From: Chytridium lagenaria
Lineage: Eukaryota; Chytridiomycota; Chytridiomycetes; Chytridiales; Chytridiaceae
DNA length: 64,000 bases
Assembly (NCBI GenBank): GCA_025449115.1
Contig: JAHLKC010000021.1
Coordinates: forward strand, 62,001 to 126,000
Direction: 5' to 3'
Under the pieces are notes generated by a model. The model made no database searches, was not told the DNA's origin, and worked only from the letters and a program-made list of their open reading frames with translations. Both the position numbers and the translations under genes were made by a program. Shown here piece by piece: positions 1 through 12,102 of this stretch; positions within the stretch are counted from its first letter, which is position 1; each line of letters begins with the position of its first letter.

Positions 1-3000
1 CGAGAAAAACATAACTGCGGCTCCTGTCGTCTCATCCTGTAAGGAGGCATTCAATTGCTTAATTTTTGACTTAGAAAGCTGCCAAGCGTGTAAAAACATC
101 TGCAAGACCGGTCAGGGAGAATACGGAAGGATGGATCGATTTTAGCAAAACTTTATCGCGGCCTTGATTTAAACGAGGTTTTTCAAGGAATTTATGACAC
201 GCATGCTTCAACAAGCCAGATTTCAAAAGGTTTGATACATGCTCTAAATGTGAACCTGATAGATTTGTAGATGCTATCGCTGCGGAGCTCAATGGGGATT
301 ATGAAATGGCTAAGGAAAAGTACATCGAAGGATTGCGCATGGAAGGCGCTGAAGTCAGCAAGGCTGAGGTAAAACTTATAACTTCTAAATCTCACATGTG
401 TAGCCCCGAGCTCTGGGCAACTTCTCGTTTGCGATGTTTTAGAAAGTTGGGAGAATGGGATGAGCTCACGGAGTCAATCTATGCTGATTTTGACGGGGAT
501 CTGACTCAGATTTGGGAAGATGAAAAGAGTGACTTGTATTTGGGCTATGTTTTTAAAGGCCTGTTGCAGCGTGCCGCTGCAAATCCAAAAGAAAGTGAGT
601 TTAAAGGGGTGAAAGTAGATTTAAGAATGTTAGATCAAAAAGACCTACAGGAGTTTCTTGCTTATGCAAAAAGCGAAACGTCCAGGAGGTATGGTTCCTA
701 CATTTTAGTTGCAGCACTTTACTTACTTACCTTTTAAATCAAGGGCAAGGCTTGAAAATCTTCTACCTTACGGTAATTATGTCGTTCTTTTTCGCCTTGA
801 ACCTAACTTTTATTGAAGATCTGGCGGTCGAGGCTTTCCTCAGATCGGATTATAATCTAAGCAAATTCTTTGTCAACAAAGCAATGTCAGTCTTCTTGAG
901 CTCGTTTGCAAGTCTTCATTCCTCTGCCATAGGTTGCTAGGTTGGACTTGTTGGGGACTCTTCAGCCGGTAAGTCTATTTTGGAGATATTGTTTCTTAAT
1001 CGCGCAAGATCTGTGAACTGGGAGACTGCCTTGCTACTATCAATAGTCAGGCAATCGATACCAAGAGTCAGAAGCTGCTGTCAGGGTGGAACGGCCGCTT
1101 TCCGTCATACAATCTGGATATGATCGAAGTTTGGGACGACACTATGTCTTCAAGAAAATGGATGCTAAATCAACTGAGCTTCTTGACGCGTTTACGGGTG
1201 GCTAAGGATGAGTATATGGTTTCTCAGTGCTTGGCCATTGCAAAGGCTGCAAGGAAACAGCACCTGTTTTCAGTTGCCCAGAAATGGCTGGCCGCTACTG
1301 AAAGATCTTCAGGTGCTTTCCATCCCCAATTTAGCTATGAGTATTGCAAGTTTCTCCTTGGAAGATTTGAGAAGGACGAGGCTTTAGATGTTAAGGTTAA
1401 ATTGATAGATAATGCAGTGAGGCATCTTGCCTTCTTCAAGGTGTGGGTTTCAGAGTACCTCAGGCTAACGATTATAAGGAAGATATTGCTGAGTTAGATG
1501 CTGTCAAGCGGGGGCGCTTTCAAATGCTGCAATTATCGGTTCGGGCACAATTTGTCGACTTCCTTTTCAAATCGGAAACGGAAGCCGTGATTACATCTCT
1601 AAGTGATCTTCGTACAATTTTCCTAAATGATGTCGGGGGAAAATTGGATCTGGATTCTCTAATAAAACATCTGACTGCGATGTCATTTGCTGATGACTGG
1701 ACGGCAGACGAACGTGAGGTGTCCTATCTGGAGGTAAGGCATTCAATTAGATTAGAATGAACCAGAGCAGCTTGCAAAAACACGGTGCAAGTATGACTAC
1801 AAAATGTCGGATTTCTTGGACAAAGTCCTACGAGCTTATGAACTGGAATCTATTTCTGAGGTACGGATACTGCGCTTGATGCAGCATCTAGATATGTTCT
1901 AACTTTTTATTTTAGAACGCGTTGGATTTAGAAAAAATTGTGCGGAGGATGATAACAAGCCTGCTTCGGTCCATGCGTGGAGGTTCACTCAGAGCTACAA
2001 ACCTCTTCCCTCGTTTACTCCAAATCATCGAGCTTTACAGCGTAGGCACAGAGACGTTTACCGAAGAGGTTTGACATACAAGCTTAGAATTGTTGATTAA
2101 CATTGTAGTCTTCAAACATACCCACTTGGATGTTCTTGAAATGGCTTCCGCAAATGACTGCTTTATTGGACAAGAAAAGCTGGAAGAAAGTGTTCCCTAT
2201 TCTTAATAAGGCAGGTTGCTTATTTATAATTGTGGCTTATTTCTATTACAGGTTGCGAAAATATACCCAAACGCTCTTCGGTTCCCATTCAACATCAGTT
2301 TGGAACAATACAATACGGACAAATTGGATCAGTCTAATAGAGCCGCGATTGATAAACTTCGATCGGCTTTAGAATCCACTACTATTTCAAACTTTGTAAG
2401 AGAACTTAGACGATTGCAGGATCCAGTTCATTTATTCAAAGATTTCTGTGAACGAATTGAGGCAATATTTTCAAGCATTTTCTTACTGACGTTCCCAGGC
2501 TTTGATTTTATCTCAAGATACACAGAAACGCACAAAGCTAATCGATGAATGTAAAGGGTTTGAAGAAGTATGCTTGGATAAACAAGGAGGCAATGGATTG
2601 ATAGGAAAAGCCTTTAGTGCAAAGCATGCTTCTGCTCTGCTTAAAATATTCAGTATGTTCATTCCTTTTGAAGAGTTACTTATTGAAAAAGAACGATTCG
2701 AAACGGAGAACGAGATTAAGTTTCCCGATATCCTTAAGGCTTTGGCTGCGTACAAGATTCAAATCAAGAGTGAGGGTGAATCGAAAGCTGGGGCTGTTGA
2801 TTTGAAGAATTTCTCTCTTTGGCTGGAATCATATCATTCGGCCAACTTTAAAGTAGTTGTTTATTCAATAGAACCGCTAACAATTTTAGGAATCTGAAAG
2901 TCTCGAAATACCAGGGCAGTATGATGTTGACTATGAACCCAACGTACAGCGGCACGCGACCATTGTCCGATTCTCGCCTCATGTATTGGTGATGTCATCT

Positions 3001-4655
3001 ATGCGACGGCCGAAACGTATAAAGATGGTTGGCAGTGACGAAAAGTCTTACCCGTGGCTGGTGAAGGTATGACGCTCTCTCACCTTTCCTGCCACTCATT
3101 CTTTTAGGGTGGAGAAGACCTGCGTCTTGATCAACGTATTCAGCAAATGTTTGAAATTATGAATAAGCTTATGGCTGTCAATCCGTTTTGCGTGAGAAGT
3201 GGAATTTCTCTTGTAACATACAAGGTAGATTGAGTCGGAGAGCTTGTTCTCATAATTTGGATAAGGTCATTCCTATGAGTAACAGTTTGGGTATCATTGA
3301 GTGGGTGGAAGGGACCAAGCCGCTAAAGGCGTGTATGGCTGACAATGATGGCTTCGACAACAATTTTAAGGACGCTCAACGAGTTTATAGCGAGTTTGTG
3401 AAATCATATGGAGCGAAAAATCAATCTGTTGTGGCATGTGGGTGCTTTACGTCATTTTTCTTCTTTACCGCCACATTGATTATTATTAATGGCTTCATAT
3501 ACAGGCTTTGATCCCTTTTTGCAGAGCGCAAAGCGCAAAGATGTTACTGACACCATGGGAAATCTCTACGGGCGTACCCAAAGGTCTTATTTAAGGGAGT
3601 TCTTGTCAAAGCTCTCAGCTTCGCCAGAAGCCTTCTTTGATATGCGGACAAACTTTGCTAATAGTCTATCCGCTTTAAATATATGTTCATACCTATTGGG
3701 TAAGCAAACGGAGTCTCTATTTTGATATTAAAAGATTTTTAGGAATTGGAGATCGGCATTTGGATAACTTTTTGGTGGACCTTAAGATGTGAGTGGATTG
3801 AGTTGTTTGAAATGTCTAATTTATCGTAGTGGGAAAATCATCGGGATTGATTTTGGACATGCTTTTGGGTAGACTTTTGAATTATATGTAGTGTTATCTA
3901 ATGAATACTAGTTCTGCCACCGAAGTTCTTCCAGTACCGGAACTTGTGCCATTCCGACTTACAAAGCAAATGGAGCGTTTGGGAGCCTTTGGGTGTTGCT
4001 GTTCTGATGAAGCGTCCGATGACGCATATCCTGACTGGTAAAGACGACTTGCTAATATCCAGTTATCCCGAGAAAGACTTCCTAACTAACTCTGCTTTCA
4101 TTACATAGCTATTCAAGAAGGGAAGGATATCCTTTTGAACGCGTTGGACATTTTTGCGAAAGAACCGCTGATTGAATGGCGAAAGTTTGCAGCTAACCTC
4201 GCTAAACGCCAAAGTAAGTTGCTTCCAATATTGGCGAATAGTTTTTGCTAAAGACTTTATATAGCCAAACAAGGCGTATCGCAGGACTCGGCTGACCAGT
4301 CCTCCTCCTATGCTGTCCCGGAATGGTACCGCAAAAGAAGCTAGACATTGCTGCAAGAAAGTTGAACAGGGAAAATCCGATATGTAATCCTTAAATTTAG
4401 CCAACACATCCCATACCATAATGTTAACATATAATCTCAGACATCACGCTCGACGAACTCTCTGCCGGTCACGAAAAGAAAAGGTTTTTCAAGAACCTCA
4501 AGGCAGCTGTTCTCGGGGATGCGAGCGGTTCCAAGAGAAGCGGGTATCAAAAACACTTGAGTTCGGCATCGGAACAGGTGGATTGTTTGATTGATTTGGC
4601 TACGGATCCGGATGTTTTGGGGAGAGCTTGGTTGGGGTGGTCTCCATGGATGTAA
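1..4655 (+). CDS. PRKDC: DNA-dependent protein kinase catalytic subunit (DNA-PKcs), C-terminal part, 5' end outside window
   Basis: PIKK-family Ser/Thr kinase that acts with Ku at DNA double-strand ends in non-homologous end joining. The reading frame enters from the left edge, so only the FAT, kinase and FATC regions are here, in many short exons. Visible landmarks: a FAT-region block near 1100-1500 with a WDD motif; LEIPGQYD at about 2895, a DNA-PKcs-type lead into the kinase; RRPKRIKMVGSDEKSYPW at about 3007; KGGEDLRLDQRIQQMF at about 3110; catalytic loop GIGDRHLDNFLVD at about 3742; metal-binding loop GKIIGIDFGHAFG at about 3830; LPVPELVPFRLTKQ at about 3928; and FATC end DPDVLGRAWLGWSPWM, stop at 4653-4655. 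The LPVPELxPFRLT and final GWxPWM motifs distinguish DNA-PKcs from ATM, ATR and TOR. A one-base shift at the GGG run 3981-3983 moves the frame between the kinase and FATC regions. The catalytic residues are intact, so I expect an active kinase. Confidence 0.93.
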
Positions 4656-4801
4656 TGTTTATTATTTGCAAATTTTGAGAAAAAATATATGGCTTGTTGC
4701 TGGTTGCTTTTTAGCACAGTGGGCTTTACGTTTGTGTGTTGAAGGCTTCCATGAATATCTGTCATTGATGAGAAAAGGATGGGTGTTGTTTTGAGATGTA
4801 C

Positions 4802-7800
4802 CTCTTCAATGTTTTCTGTGGGGTACGTTCCAGTGGATTTCGCAATGTCCAATCCTTCTTTTAGATACGCGCCGAGTCTTTGACCATTTGTTGCGGGGAT
4901 ACATTCAGCGCCGCCGCTCTAGCGTAGTAAGTCATTATCGTACTTTTAAAACCGTTAGCCACCATATGAATTTCTTTCAACCTTATTGCTTTTTCAATCT
5001 TCACCGCCGCCTTAACACCGTTACCTTCACACTCTCCCGTCCCTCATAAAGCCTCAACAAGTTCTCATCCAAATAATCCGTCCTCCCATCCTCATTTGCA
5101 ACCAAATCCGTCACCGCTCACACAGCATCGCGTCACGACACAACTCCCCGTATTCTCTCAACTCTGTCAGAAAATGATGGAACGTGGCGCTCCATCTTTT
5201 GAACATCAATCTTGACGCTTAAATCGATTTTCCGTTTACGGTCGAGGGCGATGAGCTTGAGAGAGTCCCGGAGATGGCTGATGGTGAGGATCGAGTTTGT
5301 TTCAAAGGTGAGGGAGCCTTTCCTTAAAGGAGAGTTGGATTGCTGGAAATCGTGAAGGGGGGGGAGTACCTTAGATCGCAAATGATGGTGGAGTCCGAGG
5401 GTTGGTTTTCGAAATAGTAGCGGACTTCTTGGACGTCCGAGGATGGAGGTCTGAAATGAATGAGTGAAGGCGATGCGACCCGCTTAGACGAGGTAGTTAC
5501 ACGTACTTTTCTGGTAGACCTTCAAAAAAGTTCATTAACCATGAATGTAGCTCTGCGATGGAATTGTCGCATTTAATTCCAAGTTTATTCGTGCACGTCG
5601 CTCTACGAAAAAAAAAAAAAAATTCAACAGAGTTTAGCCAAATGTTGAACCCTTTTTTTGTGATATATAGAACGGAGAGAGATATTATTTTCACCTTTTT
5701 TCGTCGGAAAAGGCTCCAGCTCTTTCATGCATGCATAAGGCTTTGATGGTATGTTGTGTCTCGCTGCATGTGAGACCGTTTGTGTTGGAGAAGGCAAAGA
5801 CAGTGAGGACTCCGTGCATTCCTTCAGAAGCGAAAATCTGAAAGTGGGGTTAGGTTTTGCGGATGTTGAAGTGGACCTTTGCTGTCACTTGTGGTAGAGT
5901 CTCATCGCATTTAATGACTGCCAGGTATTTCTAAATCAAGAAAAAAAAAACAATACAAACGAATTAGGACGTAGATATACGGGATGTAAGTTAAAGTGTT
6001 TCGACGCAAACCCCAATGGACAGAGTAATGATTAAACCGTATATCTATTTTACCTTTTCGTTTTCACCACAGTCTGATGATTGCATGATGTTCATGTCGG
6101 GGCTTGTGGTGGTTTGGTATGATAGTGGAACGTTGGATTCTAGGACAAGGTGGGTGAGTCCAGTATCACTTGCGACGATCAAAGCCAAGCAGTTTTCTGC
6201 GGTCATGGAGTACAGCCGTGATTTAACTGAAGACTTTAAGTTGGGTTTTAGTATGGATATGCAGAATCGATTTCCAGCAACGATAAAAATAAAAAAGGAA
6301 TTTTACATTGTTGCGTATAGTTAGAGGGATGCTCTGCTCTGAATGATGAGACTTCACCGTCATCTTGGCGTCACTGTTATGTGGTGCATTATATGTTGTG
6401 GGATGATTGGAAACCAGAGACTTTTTGGCCTCGACAGGAGGTAGCCCTCCTATTTTAGGTAGCTTTCCTTTCCCTAATGATCCTACAAGCATCGACGGCT
6501 CTTCAATATTAGCTTTTGAGGGCAGCAAGCTGTAAGTGCTTTGACGAGGAGTCTTATCAGCACGCGTGTCGAGGGTCAAAGCTACAGGGACCTCAAGCTC
6601 TCCCATTCGAAAAGTCAAGAACATAATCTTTCCAGATCGAAGTGATGCCAAGATGAATGGTTTTTCCGTTGAGCTTAATCCGAGAAGCGCGTTGGAAACA
6701 GGTTCATCGACATCGGTTTCATGAACAAGAGAAGGTCGAGTCTCAAGAGGTTGATTCAAACCTCGGATGGTGTAGATTTGAATCATACCATCCTCTCTGC
6801 CAATGATCACATCGACGCGGTTCGAGTTTGGTAGTGACCAGGATGATAGCGAAGTGATTGCGAGAGAAATACCGAGTTCTTCTTGTCGACCTAATGAGCC
6901 TGTTGCAAAGGTATTGATGGTCCATAGGATTTTAAAAGTCCCTTCAAATAAGCCAATGCAGACAATTTCGCCCTTCACAGTCCCACAAAATAGGCTGTGG
7001 TCTACCGTTAAAATGAAGTTTAATAAAGTGCAGCTTACATCTCCATTCCTTGAAATGCATCAGTGGAGCAAATCATGCTGGGTTTTGAAGGCAACGACAT
7101 CTCCAACAAGGTCACTGAACCTCCCTATCATCACTTTAACTACAAACAATAGAGAGCTTTACACACCTGAACCAATCTGATACAGTTATCCTCGCAAGCT
7201 ACAGCAACTATGCCAAGATAACTCTTGGTTTTCAGAACTATCACGGATGCGATTTTTTCTTCAAAATTCATTAGTTATACGCTCAATTGCTTTCGAATTC
7301 TACCTGAGCTTTGATAGCATCCTGAATCAACGCCATTTTCGAAAATATTGTAGAGGTATTCTGTTGTCACGTAAAGATATTTCTGGTCTTTTGAAATGGA
7401 AGTGATACGATCTGCAAGGTTTGTCTCAAAAAGAGATATCCGCTTGCCCTTGGGTGACTATCAGCACATGGAATGTAAAGAGTCAAAAGGGTACCTCAGT
7501 TTTGTAGGAGCAAACTGCTTGGTTGAAGGCGATCAGTAATGAAACATCGTTGATAGCTTTGTGATCTAGGCAGATGGAGGACACAGGACCTTCGAGGGTT
7601 GTAGACCAAACGCTCTTGACGGCCATAGGATCATTTCAGTAAGTTGAATGACAATAGAGTAGACTGAAAAGTTTGATGGATAGAAAAAAAAAAAGAAGGT
7701 ATTGTATGCCTACTTTTGCTTCGGATCCATCAAAGGACATGAGCGACAGTTTCCCAGTCTCGTCTCCTACAATGTATTGGATTGCTCCAAAGTTTTCTCG

Positions 7801-8046
7801 TTGTCCAGCATTTGATTGACCAAACGGTTGCCGGACATCCACCGATACTTCAGATACGAATGTCGAACGCTCTAGCGCTGTTGATGAATTTTCAGGCGGA
7901 ACAACATCATGGCCCGGTTGCAACGGAACTCCTGCAGGCTTCTTGATGCCAACATGGTCTTTTTGCTTGATGGATGCAGTGGATGTGATGGGTATCAAGG
8001 CTAGTGCAGAGCCGCGCACACCTTGAACAGCCTGGAGGATTGTCAT
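4802..8046 (-). CDS. BBS7: BBS7, BBSome subunit (3' end uncertain)
   Basis: BBSome subunit that helps carry membrane cargo in cilia. Blocks follow the BBS7 order: propeller start with IQYIVGDETGKLSLMSFDG (about 7770); GKRISLFETNLADRI (about 7450), aligned to the family's GK-x-SFETNLTE; VIIGREDGMIQIY (about 6800), the BBS7 VGRDDGMVEVY signature; a middle region with LVLESNVPLSYQTT (about 6140); YYFENQPSDSTIICDL (about 5420); and FETNSILTISHLRDSLK (about 5290) in the ear/platform region. The coiled-coil stretch of animal BBS7 is replaced by a Pro/Lys/Ser-rich segment near 6380-6520. The start at 8046 is the first Met of the leading ORF, but animal BBS7 has a conserved start that I do not see, so an upstream exon near 8100-8165 is possible. 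The end is unclear: one frame stops near 5003, while another open and protein-like frame continues to about 4802. Several frame shifts occur. Confidence 0.85.
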
Positions 8047-8828
8047 ACTGGGTATATTTATGTAATGGAATTAATATTTAATAGATAAAAACAAAAAAAA
8101 TAACAAAAGTCGGACTTTGAAATCCTTCATGGAAGCTCACAAGTCCAAAAAAGTCAAGGTTCTACAGTAACACAATGTAGCCTGATTAGGTATTTGTCTA
8201 TAGTTGCGGCCAACTCCTTTGTCTGAAACAAGGGGAGAATTCATTAAGCAGTGTAGTACATAGCGGTAAGCGGCCACTTTTTTCCAGCTGACATACTCTA
8301 TCATTAATTAATTAATTAATTTTACGTAAAATTACATAATAATAAATAATAAAGAACAACAAGTTCATAAAGTTTGTTAATAGAAATAACCTCTCATCAA
8401 AATTAAAATAAAATCAAATTAATTAATTATTCATAGGGCATATCTAATCATCATCATCATCATCATCATCATCCTTCTGTATATATTGATTTATGAGTGC
8501 ATTCATTATATTATATTATATTATATTAATTTATTATTAATAAGTAGAGAGAGAGGAGAGAGAGAGAAAAAAAAACTATTAAACACTCCAACCCTTCCCA
8601 CCCCCCTCCTGCGCTTTCTTTGATTCCTTCTCATACAACCTACCTTAACCTACATACCTACCTACACTAGCCTGCATAACCACAAAACACCATCATCCAT
8701 CAATACTTACCTGTCATCCCTTCATAAAAGCGTCCTTCATCGCGCCACACTTCCTACCCTCACCTTACCTTACCGTTCTCTACCTACACTACCCTGCTTA
8801 CATACTCTAGCACGTAAACATAATAGCC
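8047..8828. promoter_or_regulatory. AT-rich bidirectional intergenic region between BBS7 and STE12
   Basis: About 780 bp between the divergent BBS7 and STE12 start codons with no supportable ORF. It holds an ATTA/TTAA-rich core (8300-8430), a TCA trinucleotide run (about 8447-8473), a TTATA/ATTATATT run (about 8508-8535), a GA-rich stretch (8546-8572), then a pyrimidine-rich leader with repeated CCTACC/ACCTTA motifs up to the STE12 start. The CT-rich leader directly before the ATG is typical of fungal 5' untranslated regions. It is the longest gene-free stretch in the left half and is presumably the control region of both genes; no specific operator was recognised. Confidence 0.5.
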
Positions 8829-10640
8829 ATGCAGGACTTTGCTGCAACCACACAAACCCATCAGCACTATGAGCAATCGGGTCTCTACATTCAACTTCCA
8901 AACTCAGATTTGGCACCATCTCAGGGGCTTACACCCCAACCTCTCTCCATGACCTCCACTTCTGACCACATTCAGAGCGTCATGCCCGATCAACAGTCTC
9001 ACCTCATGGTTGACCCTTCTTTGGTAACATTGGATAACCTCAAGGTGTTTCTTGCGACCGCTCCAACGCAATGGCAACCCGACCAAGATGTCAAACGGTT
9101 CACACTGCCAAACGGCGAGCACATTTCTTGCATCCTGTGGAAGAACCTATTCCATGTCACTGGCACCGACATTGTAAAATCTCTTGTTTTCCGCTTTTCT
9201 GTCTTTGGAAGCCTGTCAAAAACTTGAAAAAGTTTGAAGAGGGTGTTTTCTCGGACCTCAGAAGCTTGAAGCCTGGTGTCGATGCTACCTTGGAGGAGTC
9301 GAGGTCAGAATTCCTAGAGTACCTTTTCCGTGCCAACTGCATCCGTACTCAGAAGAAGCAAAAGGTCTTTTTTGGTTTTCCGTTCCCCACGACCGTCTAT
9401 TCATGGTGAGTTTTTCTGGTACATTTTAAAAAAGCAGACATTAACGCAGTACCATTCATTAGGATGCTCTTGAACGTGACCTTAAGAGGGAGTCTTTGGG
9501 CATCGAGCCAACTACTATGGCATTGACTCCAATGAGCTTGGAGGCCACTCTAGAGTTGGCAAAGCAGCATTGCATGATCCCAGGCTTTGGATTGGCCGAT
9601 CCCACTTCTCTTTCTTACCCATCGTCCAGCCCATATATTCCCCCAGCACATCAAGCGACGTTCAAGATACCTACTCATTCTCAAGGCTATACGCCTACCT
9701 CTGACCGCAGGCTCTCCTTCCCAGGCTGCCCAACCGTTCAGGAGGACCAGCGTCTCAGCGTCGACAGCTATGATGGAACCACAGGTGCCATGCTTCCCAA
9801 CAACAACAATCGCTTTGCCACCGACAACTCCATGGTTATCAGAAGAAGGGCTCATTCACACTCTTTCAGCAGCGATTCCTCTGTCCCATACCCAATCTCA
9901 TCGCCTTCTCTCTCCGACCGCTCTCCAGGAACCTACTTCTGCACCTTTGAGACATGTAACCGCAAGTTCAAGCGCTTTGAACAGCTCCGTCGTCACATGA
10001 GATGCCACGTCGGCGACAAGCCTTTTGTCTGCCCATATGACGGGTGCGCGAAAAAATACTCACGCGCCGACAGCCTCAACAACCACGTCAAGGTTCACGC
10101 TACAGGGAGTTTGAAGCAATCTCGTTCACCCACACCGTCGATACGACCATGCATCACCAAAGCCCATCCATGTCTTCCATTCATCAACACAGCCCATCCA
10201 TGTCGTCTATTCATCACCACAGCCCATCCATGTCGTCTATTCAAGTCGACACATCTCTTCTTCGAGCTACCCCGACTTTACCCACACACGTCGAAGACAT
10301 TCATCCTACCACCATACCCATGAACATTCCACAAATGGTTCACCCCATGTTCAGCAATGCATCAGCCACCACCATCCCAACCCTCAACTGGAAGCCCATC
10401 CATGGTCCCTATGAGCCCGCGTATGGCACGTGGAACCCCGAGCCCTCTGACCAATCCTTTCAGTTGCCCCCTCTTTCGATCCCAAACAACCAAAACAGCG
10501 GTGCCCTCCCGCCTCTTACACCCGTGATCAACAGTTTTTTTAGTCAGATTCAAACCTCCCACGCTGCAGTCCTTTTGATCATTTTCAGTCCATCATCTTG
10601 CATTTTTCACTTTTTATATAAGTCACTGTTTATTTTATAG
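8829..10640 (+). CDS. STE12: STE12/SteA-type transcription factor: STE domain plus two C2H2 zinc fingers
   Basis: Nuclear transcription factor acting downstream of MAP-kinase cascades in fungal mating and development. The STE DNA-binding domain is nearly complete: LKVFLATAPTQWQPD (about 9040), LPNGEHISCILWKNLFHVTG (about 9107), GVFSDLRSLKPGVDATLEE (about 9242), NCIRTQKKQKVFF (about 9335), and DALERDLKRESLGIEPTT after a short intron (about 9411-9462). Two C2H2 fingers follow at about 9937-10105 (C-x4-C...H-x3-H twice), as in the SteA form that budding yeast lacks. The tail is rich in His, Ser, Pro and Met and carries a triplicated 30-bp repeat. Frame shifts at the AA of 9209-9210 and the T run 9368-9373 break the STE domain at invariant positions, and another lies at about 10100-10150; all look like indel errors. 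The exact stop is uncertain because two frames compete after 10540. Confidence 0.93.
10152..10241 (+). repeat. Three in-frame 30-bp tandem repeats in the STE12 tail
   Basis: Three consecutive 30-nt units (10152-10181, 10182-10211, 10212-10241) share the core AGCCCATCCATGTC and encode ten-residue units of the form H-[HQ]-[QH]-SPSMSSI in the frame starting at 10044. They sit just after the second zinc finger, in a region expected to be disordered. The SP dipeptides could be proline-directed kinase sites, which is an inference. Confidence 0.9.
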
Positions 10641-10818
10641 TTCTTTTACTTGATTCCCTTTTCACCTGTTCATATTTCGACACCACTTTATGCATAAGTT
10701 TAAAAAGCATTTTTAAAACAAAATAAATACCATCACCACAAAGTATATCTGTGTTTTGTTATTTTTTTTCTTCACATTACTGAATTGTCCACAAAACTTG
10801 AACACAGCAGCATTCGAA

Positions 10819-11986
10819 ATGGGAAGGACTTGCCAACTCGTTATGGGCCCTGCGGGCAGTGGAAAGGTAGTCCATCCATTCCGGGTCTAATTTGTTACGA
10901 CGACATTACCCTGATCCATAAGATGAGCTAAAGCTGTCTTTGTCTCAAGTCCACGTTCTGTTCGACCATCATGACACATTGTCAGACCATCGGACGGTCT
11001 GTTCACCTCTTTAACCTGGACCCCGCTGCAGAGCATTTCACCTATCAACCGTCAATAGGTTTGTAGGAATAGTGAGATTTCAGAGATTAATGGACGCCCC
11101 AAAGATATCAAGGATTTGATTACTTTAGACGATGTCATGGAAGAACTCGATTATGGACCAAATGGTGGATTGATTTACTGCATGGAGTAGGAGATACGAT
11201 CGAAAACTATCAACTTACATACTTAAAAAAGATACTTGGTCAACAATTGGCAATGGTTGGAAGAGCAATTGGAGAATTACGAGGAAGATTACCTCATCAT
11301 CGACTGTCCTGGTAGGCATTTAAACTCTTTATGGAACGACTGATATGTCGGAAAAAGGGCAAATTGAGCTTTACACCCACTTTCCTATCATGAAAAGAAT
11401 CGTTGAATATCTGGTTCAATATGGTTACAAAGTCTGCGGAGTTTACGTTCTCGACTGTCAATTTATTGAAGACATCCCCAAGTTTTTCTCGGGAGTGTTG
11501 AGCGCAACGTCGGCCATGATACAATTGGAGATTCCTCATATTAATGTTATGAGCAAAATGGATCTTTTAGGGAAAAAGGAGGATGCAGATGAGTTGCAAC
11601 GGTAAGGGACCAAAAAGTCATTTGTGAAATAACAGATGGTAGCTTTTACGATCCAGATCCCTCACTATTGTCGGATGACGCCAACCGTACTATGCATCCG
11701 AAATTCCATGCTTTGAATACAGCACTCGTGAATCTTGTAAGTTTTGAGTTAAAGTGTGATTTTCTGACGATGGGTGGTAGATTGAAGAGTATAATATGGT
11801 ATCCTTTATTCCTCTCAACATCAAGGACGAGGATTCCGTTAATCTCGTTTTACATCATATCGATAATGCTGTTCAATACGGTGAAGATTTGGAGCCAAGG
11901 GAGCCAAAGGTGGGAGTTATGTGTTTTACATTTAAATTAATTGTTAATAGGACATGGTTGATGAAGAGGAAATGGATGAATGGTAA
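10819..11986 (+). CDS. GPN3: GPN-loop GTPase 3
   Basis: GPN-loop GTPase required for assembly and nuclear import of RNA polymerase II, working as a dimer with GPN1 in the cytoplasm. Motifs in order: P-loop [10 protein letters not shown] split by an intron after the lysine codon (about 10866), [11 protein letters not shown] (about 11008), the family-defining GPN insertion in [12 protein letters not shown] (about 11155), G3 [13 protein letters not shown] (about 11300, across an intron), [14 protein letters not shown] (about 11436), and G4 SKMDLLGKK (about 11551), close to the usual TKMDLL. It ends with an acidic tail DEEEMDEW, stop 11984-11986. At least six short introns interrupt it. The MGR start is at the expected GPN3 position. 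GPN3 fits better than GPN2 because of the [12 protein letters not shown] block and the short acidic tail. Confidence 0.93.
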
Positions 11987-12102
11987 TTGAACTCTGCAAC
12001 TGGAGGAAAGCGGTTAGACAAAGGAGTACATATCAGCAATATACCCTTGATTTGCAAATGGTTTAAGTGATGGATGGCGGTAGATCCTGTGCAGATATTT
12101 GA

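Noticed and set aside
4547..4852. 101-residue minus-strand ORF as an independent gene
   Set aside because: Its right half overlaps the DNA-PKcs FATC exon on the other strand and has no recognisable domain; only the part above about 4800 looked protein-like and is noted with BBS7.
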